From positions 1,709,501 through 1,773,500 of the forward strand of contig NZ_OY829944.1 of NCBI RefSeq assembly GCF_963556105.2: 64,000 bases of DNA, given 5' to 3'. This stretch comes from an uncultured Tolumonas sp. GTDB lineage: Bacteria; Pseudomonadota; Gammaproteobacteria; Enterobacterales; Aeromonadaceae. Within the stretch, counting starts at the first letter, position 1. Each line of letters begins with the position of its first letter. Below are positions 28,179-38,261 of the stretch, piece by piece. Under the pieces are notes generated by a model. It had not been told where the DNA came from and did not search any database. It was given only the letters and a program-made list of their open reading frames with translations. The translations under genes were made by a program, and so were the position numbers.

Positions 28179-28277
28179 TTAGTTCAGGTGTTTTGTTTTT
28201 AGCCAATCAGACATTAACTCGGCAATTTTCTGATTGTTCAAATCTGACATTGGGAAGTGCGTGTTGCCATAAACACC
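28179..28277 (-). pseudogene. C-terminal remnant of an alpha/beta hydrolase
   Basis: The minus strand encodes about 32 codons ending in a stop (28179-28181) with GVYGNTHFPMSDLNN, then an IAELMSDWL helix and a short tail. This matches the end of an alpha/beta hydrolase family in which a GNTHFP-type motif carries the catalytic His. No upstream part of the gene is present in any frame, so it is a leftover of a deleted gene. Confidence 0.68.
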
Positions 28278-28613
28278 AATACAAATTGAACTTAATGATG
28301 CTGAGTTGGTTGTGGTTAATAATGAATCTGAGCTGATTGAAATTCAATGCTAATTAATGATGGTGTAATATCTTAATAGGATATAACCTAATGTTCGAAC
28401 TTGTATTTTTTAATTGTCTTTGAACTTCATCTTAAGAAATATCTTTAACAAAGACAGGTGGATTTAGAGTATCGGTCGTGCCAAAAAATAAAGTCTAGCT
28501 GTTGTTGGATTAACAAAATCTACAGCCATATCTTATTTTTACATATCCGGTTGTCGTTGCGAAGACAATATATGACTATAGTGTAATTCCTTAATAGGAA
28601 AGGTCTGGTTAAT
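28278..28613. other. Intergenic segment, probably gene debris
   Basis: AT-rich DNA upstream of the AKR at 28732. A 23-codon plus-strand fragment ending at about 28351 (IELNDAELVVVNNESEL) looks coding-like but lacks a start and is unrecognised. Nothing else stands out. Confidence 0.4.
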
Positions 28614-28632
28614 TTATGAATCTCATTCATTT
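28614..28632 (+). promoter_or_regulatory. LysR box (ATGA-N7-TCAT) upstream of AKR
   Basis: TTATGA-N7-TCATTT, 99 bp before the ATG of the AKR at 28732, a usual position for a LysR activator site. Part of the shared operator family. Confidence 0.55.
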
Positions 28633-28728
28633 GTTCGATGAATAATCACAGCATAATCATTTCATCTCGTATCCTTTACTATAAAATTTGTTCTTATAGA
28701 AAAACTCAAATTTTAAACAAAGGACTAA

Positions 28729-29697
<969 letters not shown>

Positions 29698-29730
29698 GTC
29701 CGGAATAGTTTAGTGGCGTATGCTTAATAT

Positions 29731-29764
29731 TAAGCCCCTCAGAAATTCTAAAGGGGCTTTAATT
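29731..29764 (+). terminator. Terminator after AKR 28732
   Basis: AAGCCCCT and AGGGGCTT form an 8-bp stem followed by TTAATT; it lies between two convergent AKR genes and could serve both strands. Confidence 0.82.
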
Positions 29765-29790
29765 CGACTGTCTGTTTTCAAACTAATAAA

Positions 29791-30795
29791 TTAGACGATT
29801 AGACGTCCTTCCACTGGATAGTTCGGATCGGTAAATCCCGGTGTCGAGTTGTGGCCTGGCACAATCAACGCATCGACAAACGCTTCATCTTCCGTTGTCA
29901 GTTTGAAGTCGAGCGCATCAATATAGCTATCCCACTGCGCTTCAGTGCGAGGCCCGGCAATCACTGAGCTGACTAGTTGATTATTCAGCACCCACGCGAG
30001 TGCAAATGCGACGGGGGTTGTACCGCGATCTTTTGCGTATTCCGCAATTTTCTGGGCAATAACCAGCGACTCATCACGTAACTCTGTCTGCAAAATACGG
30101 AGGTCACCACGACCGGCTCGACTATCGGAGGGCAATGGAGTATTGAGCTGATATTTTCCACTTAACACGCCACGTGCCAGCGGGCTATAGGGCACAACGC
30201 CCAAACCGTAATGCCCTGCGGCAGGGATCTGCTCAACTTCTGCTGTGCGGCTGACCATGTTGTATAACGGTTCACTGACAATTGGGCGTTCAATGCCGAG
30301 TTGATCGGCTACGCGGCAAATTTCCGCAATACGCCAGCCAGAAAAATTGGACACACCGTAGTAACGAATTTTGCCTTGCTGGATTAATTCACCCACCGCC
30401 CGCACGCTCTCTTCCAGTGGTAAACCGGGAATGGCGCGGTGCAAGTAGAGAATGTCGATATAATCCGTTTGTAATGCCTGCAAGCTGCTCTCGACTGTTT
30501 GTCTGATCCACTTGCGTGATTGGCCTGAGCCATTCGGGTTGCTCCCACTGCCGTAACCAAATTTAGTTGCGATCACCCATTCATCACGCAACGCAGCAAC
30601 CGCGTTACCGATAATTTTTTCTGACTCACGGCCGTTATACACATCAGCCGTATCGATGAAATTAATCCCCTGATCGTAGGCTTTTGCAATAATGCGTGTT
30701 GACGTTTGCTCGTCTGTGGCACCGCCAAACATCATCGCGCCAAGACACAGTGGTGACACTTTCAGTGCGCTTTTGCCTACATATTGATAATTCAT
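29791..30795 (-). CDS. Aldo/keto reductase
   Basis: A 334-residue aldo/keto reductase with tetrad D48, Y53, K78, H119 (IDTADVYN, ATKFGYG, LYLHRAIPG). AGGAG precedes the ATG. It belongs to a different subfamily from the other AKRs in the window (GAMMFGGATDEQ near the N-terminus). It diverges from a carboxymuconolactone decarboxylase-like gene across a shared LysR box. Substrate unknown. Confidence 0.92.
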   Translation of the reverse strand: MNYQYVGKSALKVSPLCLGAMMFGGATDEQTSTRIIAKAYDQGINFIDTADVYNGRESEKIIGNAVAALRDEWVIATKFGYGSGSNPNGSGQSRKWIRQTVESSLQALQTDYIDILYLHRAIPGLPLEESVRAVGELIQQGKIRYYGVSNFSGWRIAEICRVADQLGIERPIVSEPLYNMVSRTAEVEQIPAAGHYGLGVVPYSPLARGVLSGKYQLNTPLPSDSRAGRGDLRILQTELRDESLVIAQKIAEYAKDRGTTPVAFALAWVLNNQLVSSVIAGPRTEAQWDSYIDALDFKLTTEDEAFVDALIVPGHNSTPGFTDPNYPVEGRLIV

Positions 30796-30872
30796 CTTCT
30801 GCTCCTGTTATTCAACCGTCATTATTGTGCGAAAAATCGGTGTTAAGAATAAGACTAGAATTTGACTAGCAC

Positions 30873-30891
30873 TTATGAATAAAAATCATGA
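30873..30891. promoter_or_regulatory. LysR box (ATGA-N7-TCAT) between divergent AKR and CMD genes
   Basis: TTATGA-N7-TCATGA in the 180-bp region separating the two divergent starts, positioned to act on both. Part of the shared operator family. Confidence 0.6.
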
Positions 30892-30975
30892 GTGTATGTT
30901 TTTATCCATAATAATCAGTGTCTTGGATCGTGTTAGAGTTTCTATCACATCACTCACTCTATTGAGAGAAAAAAC

Positions 30976-31596
30976 ATGACCCTTAACGCTAAAGATAAAC
31001 ACTTGGCCGTCATTTCATCTGCCACCGCAATGGGGAATATTGAGCCACTTAAAACCTATCTAGCCAGTGCACTAAATGATGGCGTGACCATTAATGAGTT
31101 GAAGGAATTATTGGTTCAACTCTACGCATATTGTGGGTTCCCGCGCAGTTTAAACGGGTTAGGTGCGCTTTATGCGTTGCTGGAAAGCCGCCGTGAACAG
31201 GGTATTCAGGATGCGGAAGGGGTGACACCAAACGCATTGCCAACCGATAAATCACGTTTTGATTTAGGCGATGCCGTACAGCAAGAGTTGGTTGGTCGTC
31301 CTGTTTCCGGGCCAGTTTTAACCTTCGCACCGGCTATTGATGCGTTTTTGAAAGAGCATTTGTTTGCGGATATTTTTCTGCGCGGTGTGCTGACATATCA
31401 AGAGCGTGAAGTGATCACGATTGCCGCGCTGGCAAGCATTGGCGTGGCATCGCAACTCAACAGCCACATTCGTATCGGCATGAACGTCGGCTTAACATCA
31501 GAAATGGTTGCTTCTATCGCGGAAGCGCTCAAACAGATCGATGAATCCACTGCGGCAAAACTTATTTACGCCAGTTTAGACTCGCTGTCATCTTAG
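30976..31596 (+). CDS. Carboxymuconolactone decarboxylase (CMD)-family protein
   Basis: A 206-residue protein with two CMD-like helical repeats: the first around ELLVQLYAYCGFPRSLNG, the second around YQEREVITIAALASIG. Members range from gamma-carboxymuconolactone decarboxylase to AhpD-like peroxide reductases, but no CxxC redox pair is seen, so peroxidase activity is unlikely. Divergent from an AKR across a shared operator-like site; probably part of the same detoxification response (inference). Confidence 0.86.
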   Translation: MTLNAKDKHLAVISSATAMGNIEPLKTYLASALNDGVTINELKELLVQLYAYCGFPRSLNGLGALYALLESRREQGIQDAEGVTPNALPTDKSRFDLGDAVQQELVGRPVSGPVLTFAPAIDAFLKEHLFADIFLRGVLTYQEREVITIAALASIGVASQLNSHIRIGMNVGLTSEMVASIAEALKQIDESTAAKLIYASLDSLSS

Positions 31597-31620
31597 GCGT
31601 TTTCAGCATGTCTCATTGCT

Positions 31621-31653
31621 AAAGCGCCTACACTATAAATGCAGGCGCTTTTC
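31621..31653. terminator. Bidirectional terminator between CMD and SnoaL genes
   Basis: AAAGCGCCT and AGGCGCTTT form a perfect 9-bp stem, with T on both sides when read on either strand; the flanking genes are convergent. Confidence 0.85.
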
Positions 31654-31666
31654 ATATGGGATGCGT

Positions 31667-32134
31667 TTAGCTTGGCATCACTAAATCACTCATATCGCGC
31701 CAGGTGAAGTGAGCCACTCGTTTTGAGATGAGCCATTGGCCATCGCGGCGGGCATATTCATCCTGATAAATGATACCGTTCAGGTTCTTATAAGTTTTAC
31801 CTTGTGCATCTTCTGAAATCAGAACAACTAAGCAATAGTGAGTGGAGTTGGCTTTATCGCCATCAATATCCACGGTGAATTGACCATTCATATGATACAG
31901 CGCGGAAAAATTCGCGATGAAACCTGAAAAGACATTACTGATTTCATCACGCCCGCGCATGGACGCAAATAGTGTGTCACCAAAATACGTTTCTACCGTT
32001 GCATCTTCAGTAAAAAGATCCATCTGGCTTTTGATATCTTTGACATCAGCGAGATTGGCAAAAATATCCACGACACGTTTAATAGCAGCCTGATCTTCAA
32101 GTTGTTGAATACGTTGTTCAAGAGAAGCACTCAT
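31667..32134 (-). CDS. Cytoplasmic SnoaL/NTF2-like protein
   Basis: A 155-residue NTF2-fold protein without a signal peptide. It is clearly a paralogue of the protein at 54686: both share the IALK/IKR-VD-F start, the YH-NGQ strand, GD-A-(S/N)-T-YCLV and the WLI-KR end. That paralogue has an added signal peptide. GAAGGTG precedes the ATG. Ligand or reaction unknown. Confidence 0.83.
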   Translation of the reverse strand: MSASLEQRIQQLEDQAAIKRVVDIFANLADVKDIKSQMDLFTEDATVETYFGDTLFASMRGRDEISNVFSGFIANFSALYHMNGQFTVDIDGDKANSTHYCLVVLISEDAQGKTYKNLNGIIYQDEYARRDGQWLISKRVAHFTWRDMSDLVMPS

Positions 32135-32261
32135 GTTTTCACCTTCTTTCTCATAAAGTAATGTTGAATAGTATTGTTGCTATCAGATAAATGGCTGAAC
32201 CAGAAATTTGTCTAAAATGGGTACCCTGTCAGGAATACCCTTGATTAATAATTTTTATAAA

Positions 32262-33788
32262 TCAGTGTGATACAGGGCAAGAGAATGGCTGAGCTTTTGC
32301 CTCATTCACGGTCTTTTGCGCTTCTTCGGGCAACAGAAAGCCACCCTGAACATTCGCATTTACGATAGCTTTGACTCTTGATACATAGGCGTCATGGTTA
32401 CCGTAGCGCTCACAAAATTGTTTCGGCGTAAAATCAACGTGGTTTCCTGACGGGCCACAAAACCAGGCACCGCTACCAATCCCCGCATTTTTTGCAATGG
32501 GGGCATCTTGCGATGCAGTACGAATGCCGCCAAGTACTTGACCATTAACATCACGCACATATTTATTGTGTTCATCGACAATAAAGCGTGGTGCATTGAC
32601 TGGTGCTGCGCCACCCGAGACCCACGTATTTAATGATTTTAATGCCGCTTTCATAACATCACCATTTGGTACACGGCTATAAATGGTGGCTGGTGTGCAA
32701 GGGCCTTTTTGATTTGTCAGTTCAGATAAACTCAGTGGTTTTCCTTCGGTGTTACGGAAAGCCGCATCCCGTTTAATGAAGGGATCAACATAATTCTGGA
32801 TTTCATCCAAAGAGAAATGAGATGCGCCATTTACTTCCCACCAACGTTGATGGTCAGTATCTGCTTGTGGCGGATAACCCATTAACGCTGTAAAAATCTC
32901 AGTGCCAATTGCCATGGTTTTTGCCTGCACATCGGTACGCAATTGCCCGGTGCGGTCATAAAACAGGAAGCCATCGTAAACATGATGCAACGGCTGAATG
33001 CTGTTGTAATAGGTTGATACTTTCAGCGTGGATTGTGATTCCGCACCGGCAATCAGTTTCTTAACTTTTAAACCACCCATCATTGGTGATTGATTCGACG
33101 CGGCTAACTGACCTACCTGTGAGAAAATATCCCATGCCAGCACATCGCCACCTACGGCCATGATCCGCGGATTTGCGGGATCAACCTGACTACCATCTTT
33201 CGGATCAATATTAGAGGCAGCAACATTTAACGCGCGATAACGTTCAGGGTTCCATTTTTTCATGGCTTCAATACCGTTGCGCTGTGCACTGACACCAATC
33301 CAGGCATAACCGTCGCGTACTAACAACTCGCGGGTGGCGCCATAGACAAAATCAATGTCCTGATCCAACGTTACGTTCAGCCATTCCACAATCACCGTGC
33401 CATTAAATTTTGCAGGATTAGCTGGGCGACGAACTAATACACGTGTTTCATACGGGTTACCGGAATCAATTTGCTCAGCATTTTTCATCGGATCTTTGAT
33501 GCGATACCGATTGGCCTGACCTTGCAGAAAATATTCTTCTTCTACATAACCGTTCGCTTTCATTGGCATGACGGTGGCGCTCATCGGTGTGCCGATAGCC
33601 GGTGCCTTTATCGCAATGGGTAAGCTATTGGCTGCATGCTGTTTATCCACATGGCCTGTGCAAGCGGCCATCGCCAACGTTGCCAATACCGCTGTTGCAG
33701 TTAAGCGAAGCGACTGGATGATTGGTTTCTTTCCGATGCGTTTGTTCGCTGAAAAACCAGAAGATTGATCTGATTTGTATTGATCCAT
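32262..33788 (-). CDS. Alpha/beta hydrolase domain lipoprotein
   Basis: About 508 residues from the ATG at 33788, preceded by GAGAGGG; the longer frame opens only with TTG. After a long polar N-region a hydrophobic helix ends in a lipobox (LAMAAC), so it is a lipid-anchored or exported protein. The remainder resembles the large alpha/beta hydrolase-domain family, with a probable nucleophile region AGAESQS. The substrate, perhaps an ester, is unknown. Divergent from a LysR gene, its likely regulator. Confidence 0.8.
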   Translation of the reverse strand: MDQYKSDQSSGFSANKRIGKKPIIQSLRLTATAVLATLAMAACTGHVDKQHAANSLPIAIKAPAIGTPMSATVMPMKANGYVEEEYFLQGQANRYRIKDPMKNAEQIDSGNPYETRVLVRRPANPAKFNGTVIVEWLNVTLDQDIDFVYGATRELLVRDGYAWIGVSAQRNGIEAMKKWNPERYRALNVAASNIDPKDGSQVDPANPRIMAVGGDVLAWDIFSQVGQLAASNQSPMMGGLKVKKLIAGAESQSTLKVSTYYNSIQPLHHVYDGFLFYDRTGQLRTDVQAKTMAIGTEIFTALMGYPPQADTDHQRWWEVNGASHFSLDEIQNYVDPFIKRDAAFRNTEGKPLSLSELTNQKGPCTPATIYSRVPNGDVMKAALKSLNTWVSGGAAPVNAPRFIVDEHNKYVRDVNGQVLGGIRTASQDAPIAKNAGIGSGAWFCGPSGNHVDFTPKQFCERYGNHDAYVSRVKAIVNANVQGGFLLPEEAQKTVNEAKAQPFSCPVSH

Positions 33789-33938
33789 ATGAAGAACCCT
33801 CTCTTGATGTAAAACTGGAGCCGCGCCTCTGGCACAAAGCAACTAATTCGATATATGCATTTTAAAATGGATAAAAACTTGAACTAGAGGCAAATTAATT
33901 GAATCATTTACAACCAAGAAGTGAAAATAGAGGCTGCT

Positions 33939-34904
33939 ATGGCTATCAACGAACTACGGGCTATTACGACTTTTGTGCAGACCGCCGAATTGGGGAGTTT
34001 GAGTAAAGCTGCGAGTGCTCAGCAAATTTCTCCGCAAGCGGCCAGCAAAGTGATCGGGCAGTTAGAAGCGTATTTAGGTATTCGTCTATTTCACCGCACG
34101 ACGCGTTCTATTTCGTTAACAGAAGAAGGCCAGCGATTTTTAGATGCTGTGCAGCCATCATTAGTTGGTCTTCAGCAGGCACTACAAAATGTACTCAAAT
34201 CGAGAGAGAGTGCGGTTGGCCCATTACGAATTTCTGGCCCGCATTCGGTGTTTAAAAAGGTGATTGGTCCGATCCTGGATGAATTCATACAACTCAATCC
34301 CGATGTTCAACCTAACATCCAGTTTGATGACCGGTTTAGTAATTGGGTGGAAGATCGGATCGATGTCGGGTTCAGATTGGGACATGCACCGCAGGAAGGG
34401 TTGATTGCACGCCGGTTATTTCCAATTCAATTGATTATTTGTGCCGCACCGAGCTATTTACACAAATATGGCGTCCCGAAAAGTTTGTACGAATTGACTT
34501 CGCACCGTTGCAGTGCCTTTCGCCGAATTCAGGATAACCGTGATGTGCCATGGACGGTAAAGGTAGGGGACAACATTCAGGATTTATACGTGCAGCCAGT
34601 TTTCTGTACCAATGATGAAGAATTTGAACTCAGAACAGTGTTGGCTGGAGAAGTGATCGCTCAATTGGCAGCGTCTACTGCGGCAGTCCATATCCGCGAA
34701 GGGCGTTTGGTGCCGTTATTGGTTGAGCATATGGCGGATAATTATAATCTGTATATCTATTTTGGCAGCCGTACTGCGCTTCCAACTCGTGTCAGAAATT
34801 TTATTGATTTAGTGTCAGAACGGCTAACGAATAGCCACGAATGTGTGTTGAGTAATCAGGAGCTTATTGAGTTCAGTCAGTGGCATTATGTAACTAACTC
34901 GTAA
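33939..34904 (+). CDS. LysR-family transcriptional regulator
   Basis: About 321 residues from the ATG at 33939; the frame is open upstream only with a GTG. The HTH region reads SLSKAASAQQISPQAASKVIGQLE, followed by RTTRSISLTEEG, then an effector-binding domain. Divergent from the hydrolase lipoprotein gene, which it likely controls. No ATGA-N7-TCAT site is seen in this promoter. Confidence 0.9.
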   Translation: MAINELRAITTFVQTAELGSLSKAASAQQISPQAASKVIGQLEAYLGIRLFHRTTRSISLTEEGQRFLDAVQPSLVGLQQALQNVLKSRESAVGPLRISGPHSVFKKVIGPILDEFIQLNPDVQPNIQFDDRFSNWVEDRIDVGFRLGHAPQEGLIARRLFPIQLIICAAPSYLHKYGVPKSLYELTSHRCSAFRRIQDNRDVPWTVKVGDNIQDLYVQPVFCTNDEEFELRTVLAGEVIAQLAASTAAVHIREGRLVPLLVEHMADNYNLYIYFGSRTALPTRVRNFIDLVSERLTNSHECVLSNQELIEFSQWHYVTNS

Positions 34905-35018
34905 ATTCCCCGTATTTTAACCAAAATCGATTAAAAATCGGTTCCATGATTTATATCATGATAGGACTATATACATCATAACTGACACGATGAGTTTCGT
35001 GGTTGCAGATTTAAAGTA

Positions 35019-35596
35019 TCAGTTGTGTTTTGGCCACAGGAAAAAAATACTGAGGCTTAGAAATAATACGATAGAAATCAGAGGATTGAAGAAAGCAGCA
35101 ATGGTAGCTAAAAGATAACCGATGGGGCCAACAAAGTACGTTTTTCCGATTTTTCTAGCTTCTTTCGAGCTTAATTCATGGCGCAGTAGTTTTTTATGGA
35201 CTGAATAAAACCACATGAGTGTTTTTATTGATCCAATAATGGTGAGTACACCACCATAAAAAGCAGCAGCGATTGACTCATCCATACTTGTTTGGAGTGC
35301 ATGAGCAAGGACTGCGGTAGGAAAAGGAAGGAATGAAACAAATAATAATTGTAACGTGTTTAGTAAGAGAATTTTCTGATCGATACGTACAATAAGATTA
35401 AACATAACATGATGATTAATCCAAATGGCGCCAATAACAATAAAACTGACGCCATAAGCAAAGTACGATGGCCAAAGACTGAGTAAACCTTGTAGTAGAT
35501 GCCCTCTTGAATCAGGAACTTTTATTTAAGAATAAGTAGCGTGATTGCGATAGCTATTACGCCGTCACTGAAGGCTTCAAGTCTATTTGTATTCAT
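35019..35596 (-). pseudogene. TMEM175-family potassium channel, frameshifted
   Basis: The minus strand from 35596 reads M-N-T-N-RLEAFSDGVIAIAITLLILK then a stop at 35522-35524. The RxxxFSD motif is the signature of TMEM175 channels. Shifting frame by one base at about 35525 continues as KVPDSRGH and then through the rest of the protein to 35019, giving roughly 190 residues in total, the usual bacterial length. One A appears to be missing in an A-rich run. A 128-residue piece is still open from 35405 but lacks the pore-forming first helix. Confidence 0.82.
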
Positions 35597-35744
35597 ATTA
35601 ACCTCACTAGATTTGAATACTTACAGCTTAATCTATGATCTGTAGCGCAGCTAAAAGTCCGCATCTAATTGATACAAGCTGGCCACTAATAAGCTTTCGG
35701 AATGTTGGTTGATCATGCGCGAGTTAGTGGAAGTATTTAGAACA

Positions 35745-35786
35745 AAAACAGACATAGTAACCAATGCAGTTACCATGCCTGTCTGA
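35745..35786 (-). terminator. Terminator of the SDR gene
   Basis: On the minus strand a long imperfect stem (CAGACAGGCATGGTAAC against GTTACTATGTCTG) is followed by a T-run, just after the SDR stop. Confidence 0.75.
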
Positions 35787-35795
35787 TTAAAGCAT

Positions 35796-36629
35796 TTATG
35801 GTTTTAACGGACCATAAAAATAGGATGCAGTTGCGCCACCATCAATTAAGAAATCAGCCCCAGTGATAAATGCACCTTGTGGGCTCATCAGAAGCTCTGC
35901 GACATTGGCAATTTCGTCTGCGGTGCCTGGACGACCGGATGGACATTTCGCGAACATGTTCTTATAGAAATCACCTCTTGGCCCGTTGAATTCATCAATG
36001 GCTAATGGTGTCACCACAATGCCGGGTGAAATAGAGTTAATACGGGCACCACGTTCTCCCCATTTTACGGCTTCAGCCATGACACGTTTCACATTGCAAC
36101 GCTTTGCCATTTGGTATGCATGCAACGAGTCTTTAATGTTCTGCGGTTGCAATACATCCAAATTCAGCAGTTCTTCAGTGGGTGTCAGGGCCAGTTGCTC
36201 ATCAATTTCCGGGCTGAGTGCAGGCATCCGATGACCTGACTGACTGGAGATCGTTACACCAACACCACCAGATGCAATTTCTTTACCGACTTCTTCGAGT
36301 AAAACAGCTGTGCCATATAAATCAACTTTTAGAACGATAGCCGCGGGAGCCTGACTTGGTGAAACACCGGCTGAATTGATCAGCATTGTGATGTCACCAA
36401 ATTCTTTTGATTTGGCAATTAAATTTCTAATGGATTCTCTTGATGATAGGTCCATTTCAACCGCTTCAGCATCGAATCCGGCTTCATTCATAATTTTGAC
36501 AATGTTGGTGGCATTCTCGACACTTTTATCACCAACTATTAACTTTTTGCCGTAACTGACTCGTCTTGCGATCGCCATACCGATTTGACCTGCACCCGTC
36601 AAAATAACTACTTCTTTACGATTCATCAT
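35796..36629 (-). CDS. Short-chain dehydrogenase/reductase
   Basis: A 277-residue SDR. The cofactor motif TGAGQIG is at 11-17, NSAG (usual NNAG) at about 85-88, and catalytic S129, Y172 and K176 (YQMAK) are in place; INSISPGIV and GADFLIDGG complete the fold. AAGGAG precedes the ATG. It is a paralogue of the SDR at 59461. It lies 151 bp downstream of an MFS gene on the same strand, with a LysR box between them. Confidence 0.92.
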   Translation of the reverse strand: MMNRKEVVILTGAGQIGMAIARRVSYGKKLIVGDKSVENATNIVKIMNEAGFDAEAVEMDLSSRESIRNLIAKSKEFGDITMLINSAGVSPSQAPAAIVLKVDLYGTAVLLEEVGKEIASGGVGVTISSQSGHRMPALSPEIDEQLALTPTEELLNLDVLQPQNIKDSLHAYQMAKRCNVKRVMAEAVKWGERGARINSISPGIVVTPLAIDEFNGPRGDFYKNMFAKCPSGRPGTADEIANVAELLMSPQGAFITGADFLIDGGATASYFYGPLKP

Positions 36630-36691
36630 GATTAACTCCTTGTTATTCCGATAGCGGGAATCATCACTCAGTCTAATGATCCCATTTGCTA

Positions 36692-36765
36692 TTCATAATT
36701 ATGAAGCGTATCTTTTCTTTATTAATACCGGTAATTTCGCTAATTCTTATGAGTAATACTCATGT
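36692..36765. promoter_or_regulatory. LysR box and adjoining half-site palindrome upstream of SDR
   Basis: TTATGA-N7-TCATGT lies at 36747-36765, about 118 bp before the SDR start. A second element, the perfect 14-bp palindrome TTCATAATTATGAA (36692-36705), is made of the same half-sites back to back and sits nearer the promoter. A recognition site plus activation site, as in LysR promoters, is a reasonable reading. Confidence 0.6.
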
Positions 36766-36780
36766 ATTTATTAAAAGGAA

Positions 36781-38158
36781 TTACTTCCTATTGAGTGAGA
36801 AGACTGCACTAAAACAAATCGCTAGTAATACCGCACCAGCAAACATGGCATGGCTCATCCCTTGCAATTGAATGCTGACAGATTCAGTAACTGAGGCATG
36901 GGTGGACAGTGAGTTCACAAGAACCAGTAAGGCAATACCGAAAGCGCCGCCGACCTGATGTGCAACACCCACCACGCCCGATGCGGCCCCAGCATCTTGA
37001 TGAGACACTTTACTGACACCGAAAACCGTTAACAACGCCATCGACGCTCCCATACCGGAACCAACTAGAATCATCGGCACCATAATTCCAAGCCAGAAAC
37101 TGGATGTCGCCATACCAAACCCAAGCAACAACATACCGATGAAAGAGATCACAATGGTACCCAGCAATACAGTGGCATTACCAAATCGCTTTGATAAACG
37201 CGGTGCCAGTAAAGCGCCCAGAAAGTTCACAATCATCGAAGGGAAGAACGCGATCCCAGCTTGAAAGGCATTCATATGCAAAACACTTTGCAGATATTGT
37301 GTTGTATAAAAAAAGAAGCCCATGGCAGAGCCTGTAAACAACACTCGCGCAATATAAGCCCCATTACGCTCTTTACTCGAAAAAATTCGCAAAGGTAACA
37401 GCGGACTCTCAATTTTTCGCTCTAGCTGAATAAATAATAAAAGTGATACGACAAAGATGAAGAATAAGCCACCAGTATAAATATTGTTAAAACCGGATTC
37501 AGCCGCATTAATTAAGCCATAAACTAAACAAATCATACTAATTGTTGAGAGCACCGCACCAGACATATCCAATTTACTATTGTGACGGTCTGTTTCAGTA
37601 ATGTATTTAGGCGCCATTAACATCAGATAAAGCCCGATAGGAACATTTATAAAGAAGCCTGCTCTCCACGAAATAAAATTGGCGATAATGCCACCGGCAA
37701 CCAGCCCGAGGCTTGCGGTGATCCCTCCGATAGCACCGTACCAACTAATCGCCCTGTTTCGCTCAGCACCTTCACTGAAGTTTTTGGTTAATAATGTCAA
37801 TGTTGCTGGGGATAAAACAGCTGCCCCTAAGCCTTGAATGGCTCTGGCTACAATCAATAAATTCGCTGAGTTTGAAAGGCTTATTATCAAAGAAGAACAG
37901 GTGAACACCAGAAGTCCGAATAAAAACACTTTCAGACTGCCAAAAATATCGCCGGCTCTTGCACCCAGAAGCATAAAACCACCGAAGCAGAGCATATAAG
38001 CATTCTGAACCCATGAGAGTTTTTCAGGTGTAAAAGCCAGCTGTGACTGAATCGTTGGTAGACCGGTGATGACGATAGAATTATCAATGACCAGCATTGA
38101 ATAACTCGCCAATAATATGAATAAGCATCATTTGATGCTTATTGTTAAAATTTTGCAT
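36781..38158 (-). pseudogene. DHA2-type MFS exporter with an N-terminal frameshift
   Basis: A long frame from 38112 (opening with TTG) encodes 443 residues of an MFS exporter, but it lacks the start of helix 1. An ATG at 38158 with AGGTGAA in front encodes MQNFNNKHQMMLI and then runs out of frame at about 38119; shifting by one base gives ILLASYSMLVIDNSIVITG and the rest. The paralogue at 44700 has the intact equivalent (HQKVVLSIILASY). So one base was gained or two lost. Function may be lost, or it may survive by the TTG start. Probable substrates: drugs or small organics. Confidence 0.8.
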
Positions 38159-38206
38159 AGTGTTCACCTGGCTGTTATACAGAAAATTGCAGGATTCGGT
38201 GCTTAA

Positions 38207-38244
38207 AAATAAAAAAAGGCGCTACCAAACTGGTAAGCGCCAAG
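38207..38244 (-). terminator. Terminator of the iron alcohol dehydrogenase gene
   Basis: On the minus strand GGCGCTTACC and GGTAGCGCC form a GC-rich stem followed by seven T. Confidence 0.9.
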
Positions 38245-38261
38245 ATTGATAACAGATTGTA

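Noticed and set aside
38119-38140. Palindrome AAGCATCA-AA-TGATGCTT considered as an operator
   Set aside because: It lies inside the 5' coding part of the MFS gene and has no companion sites.
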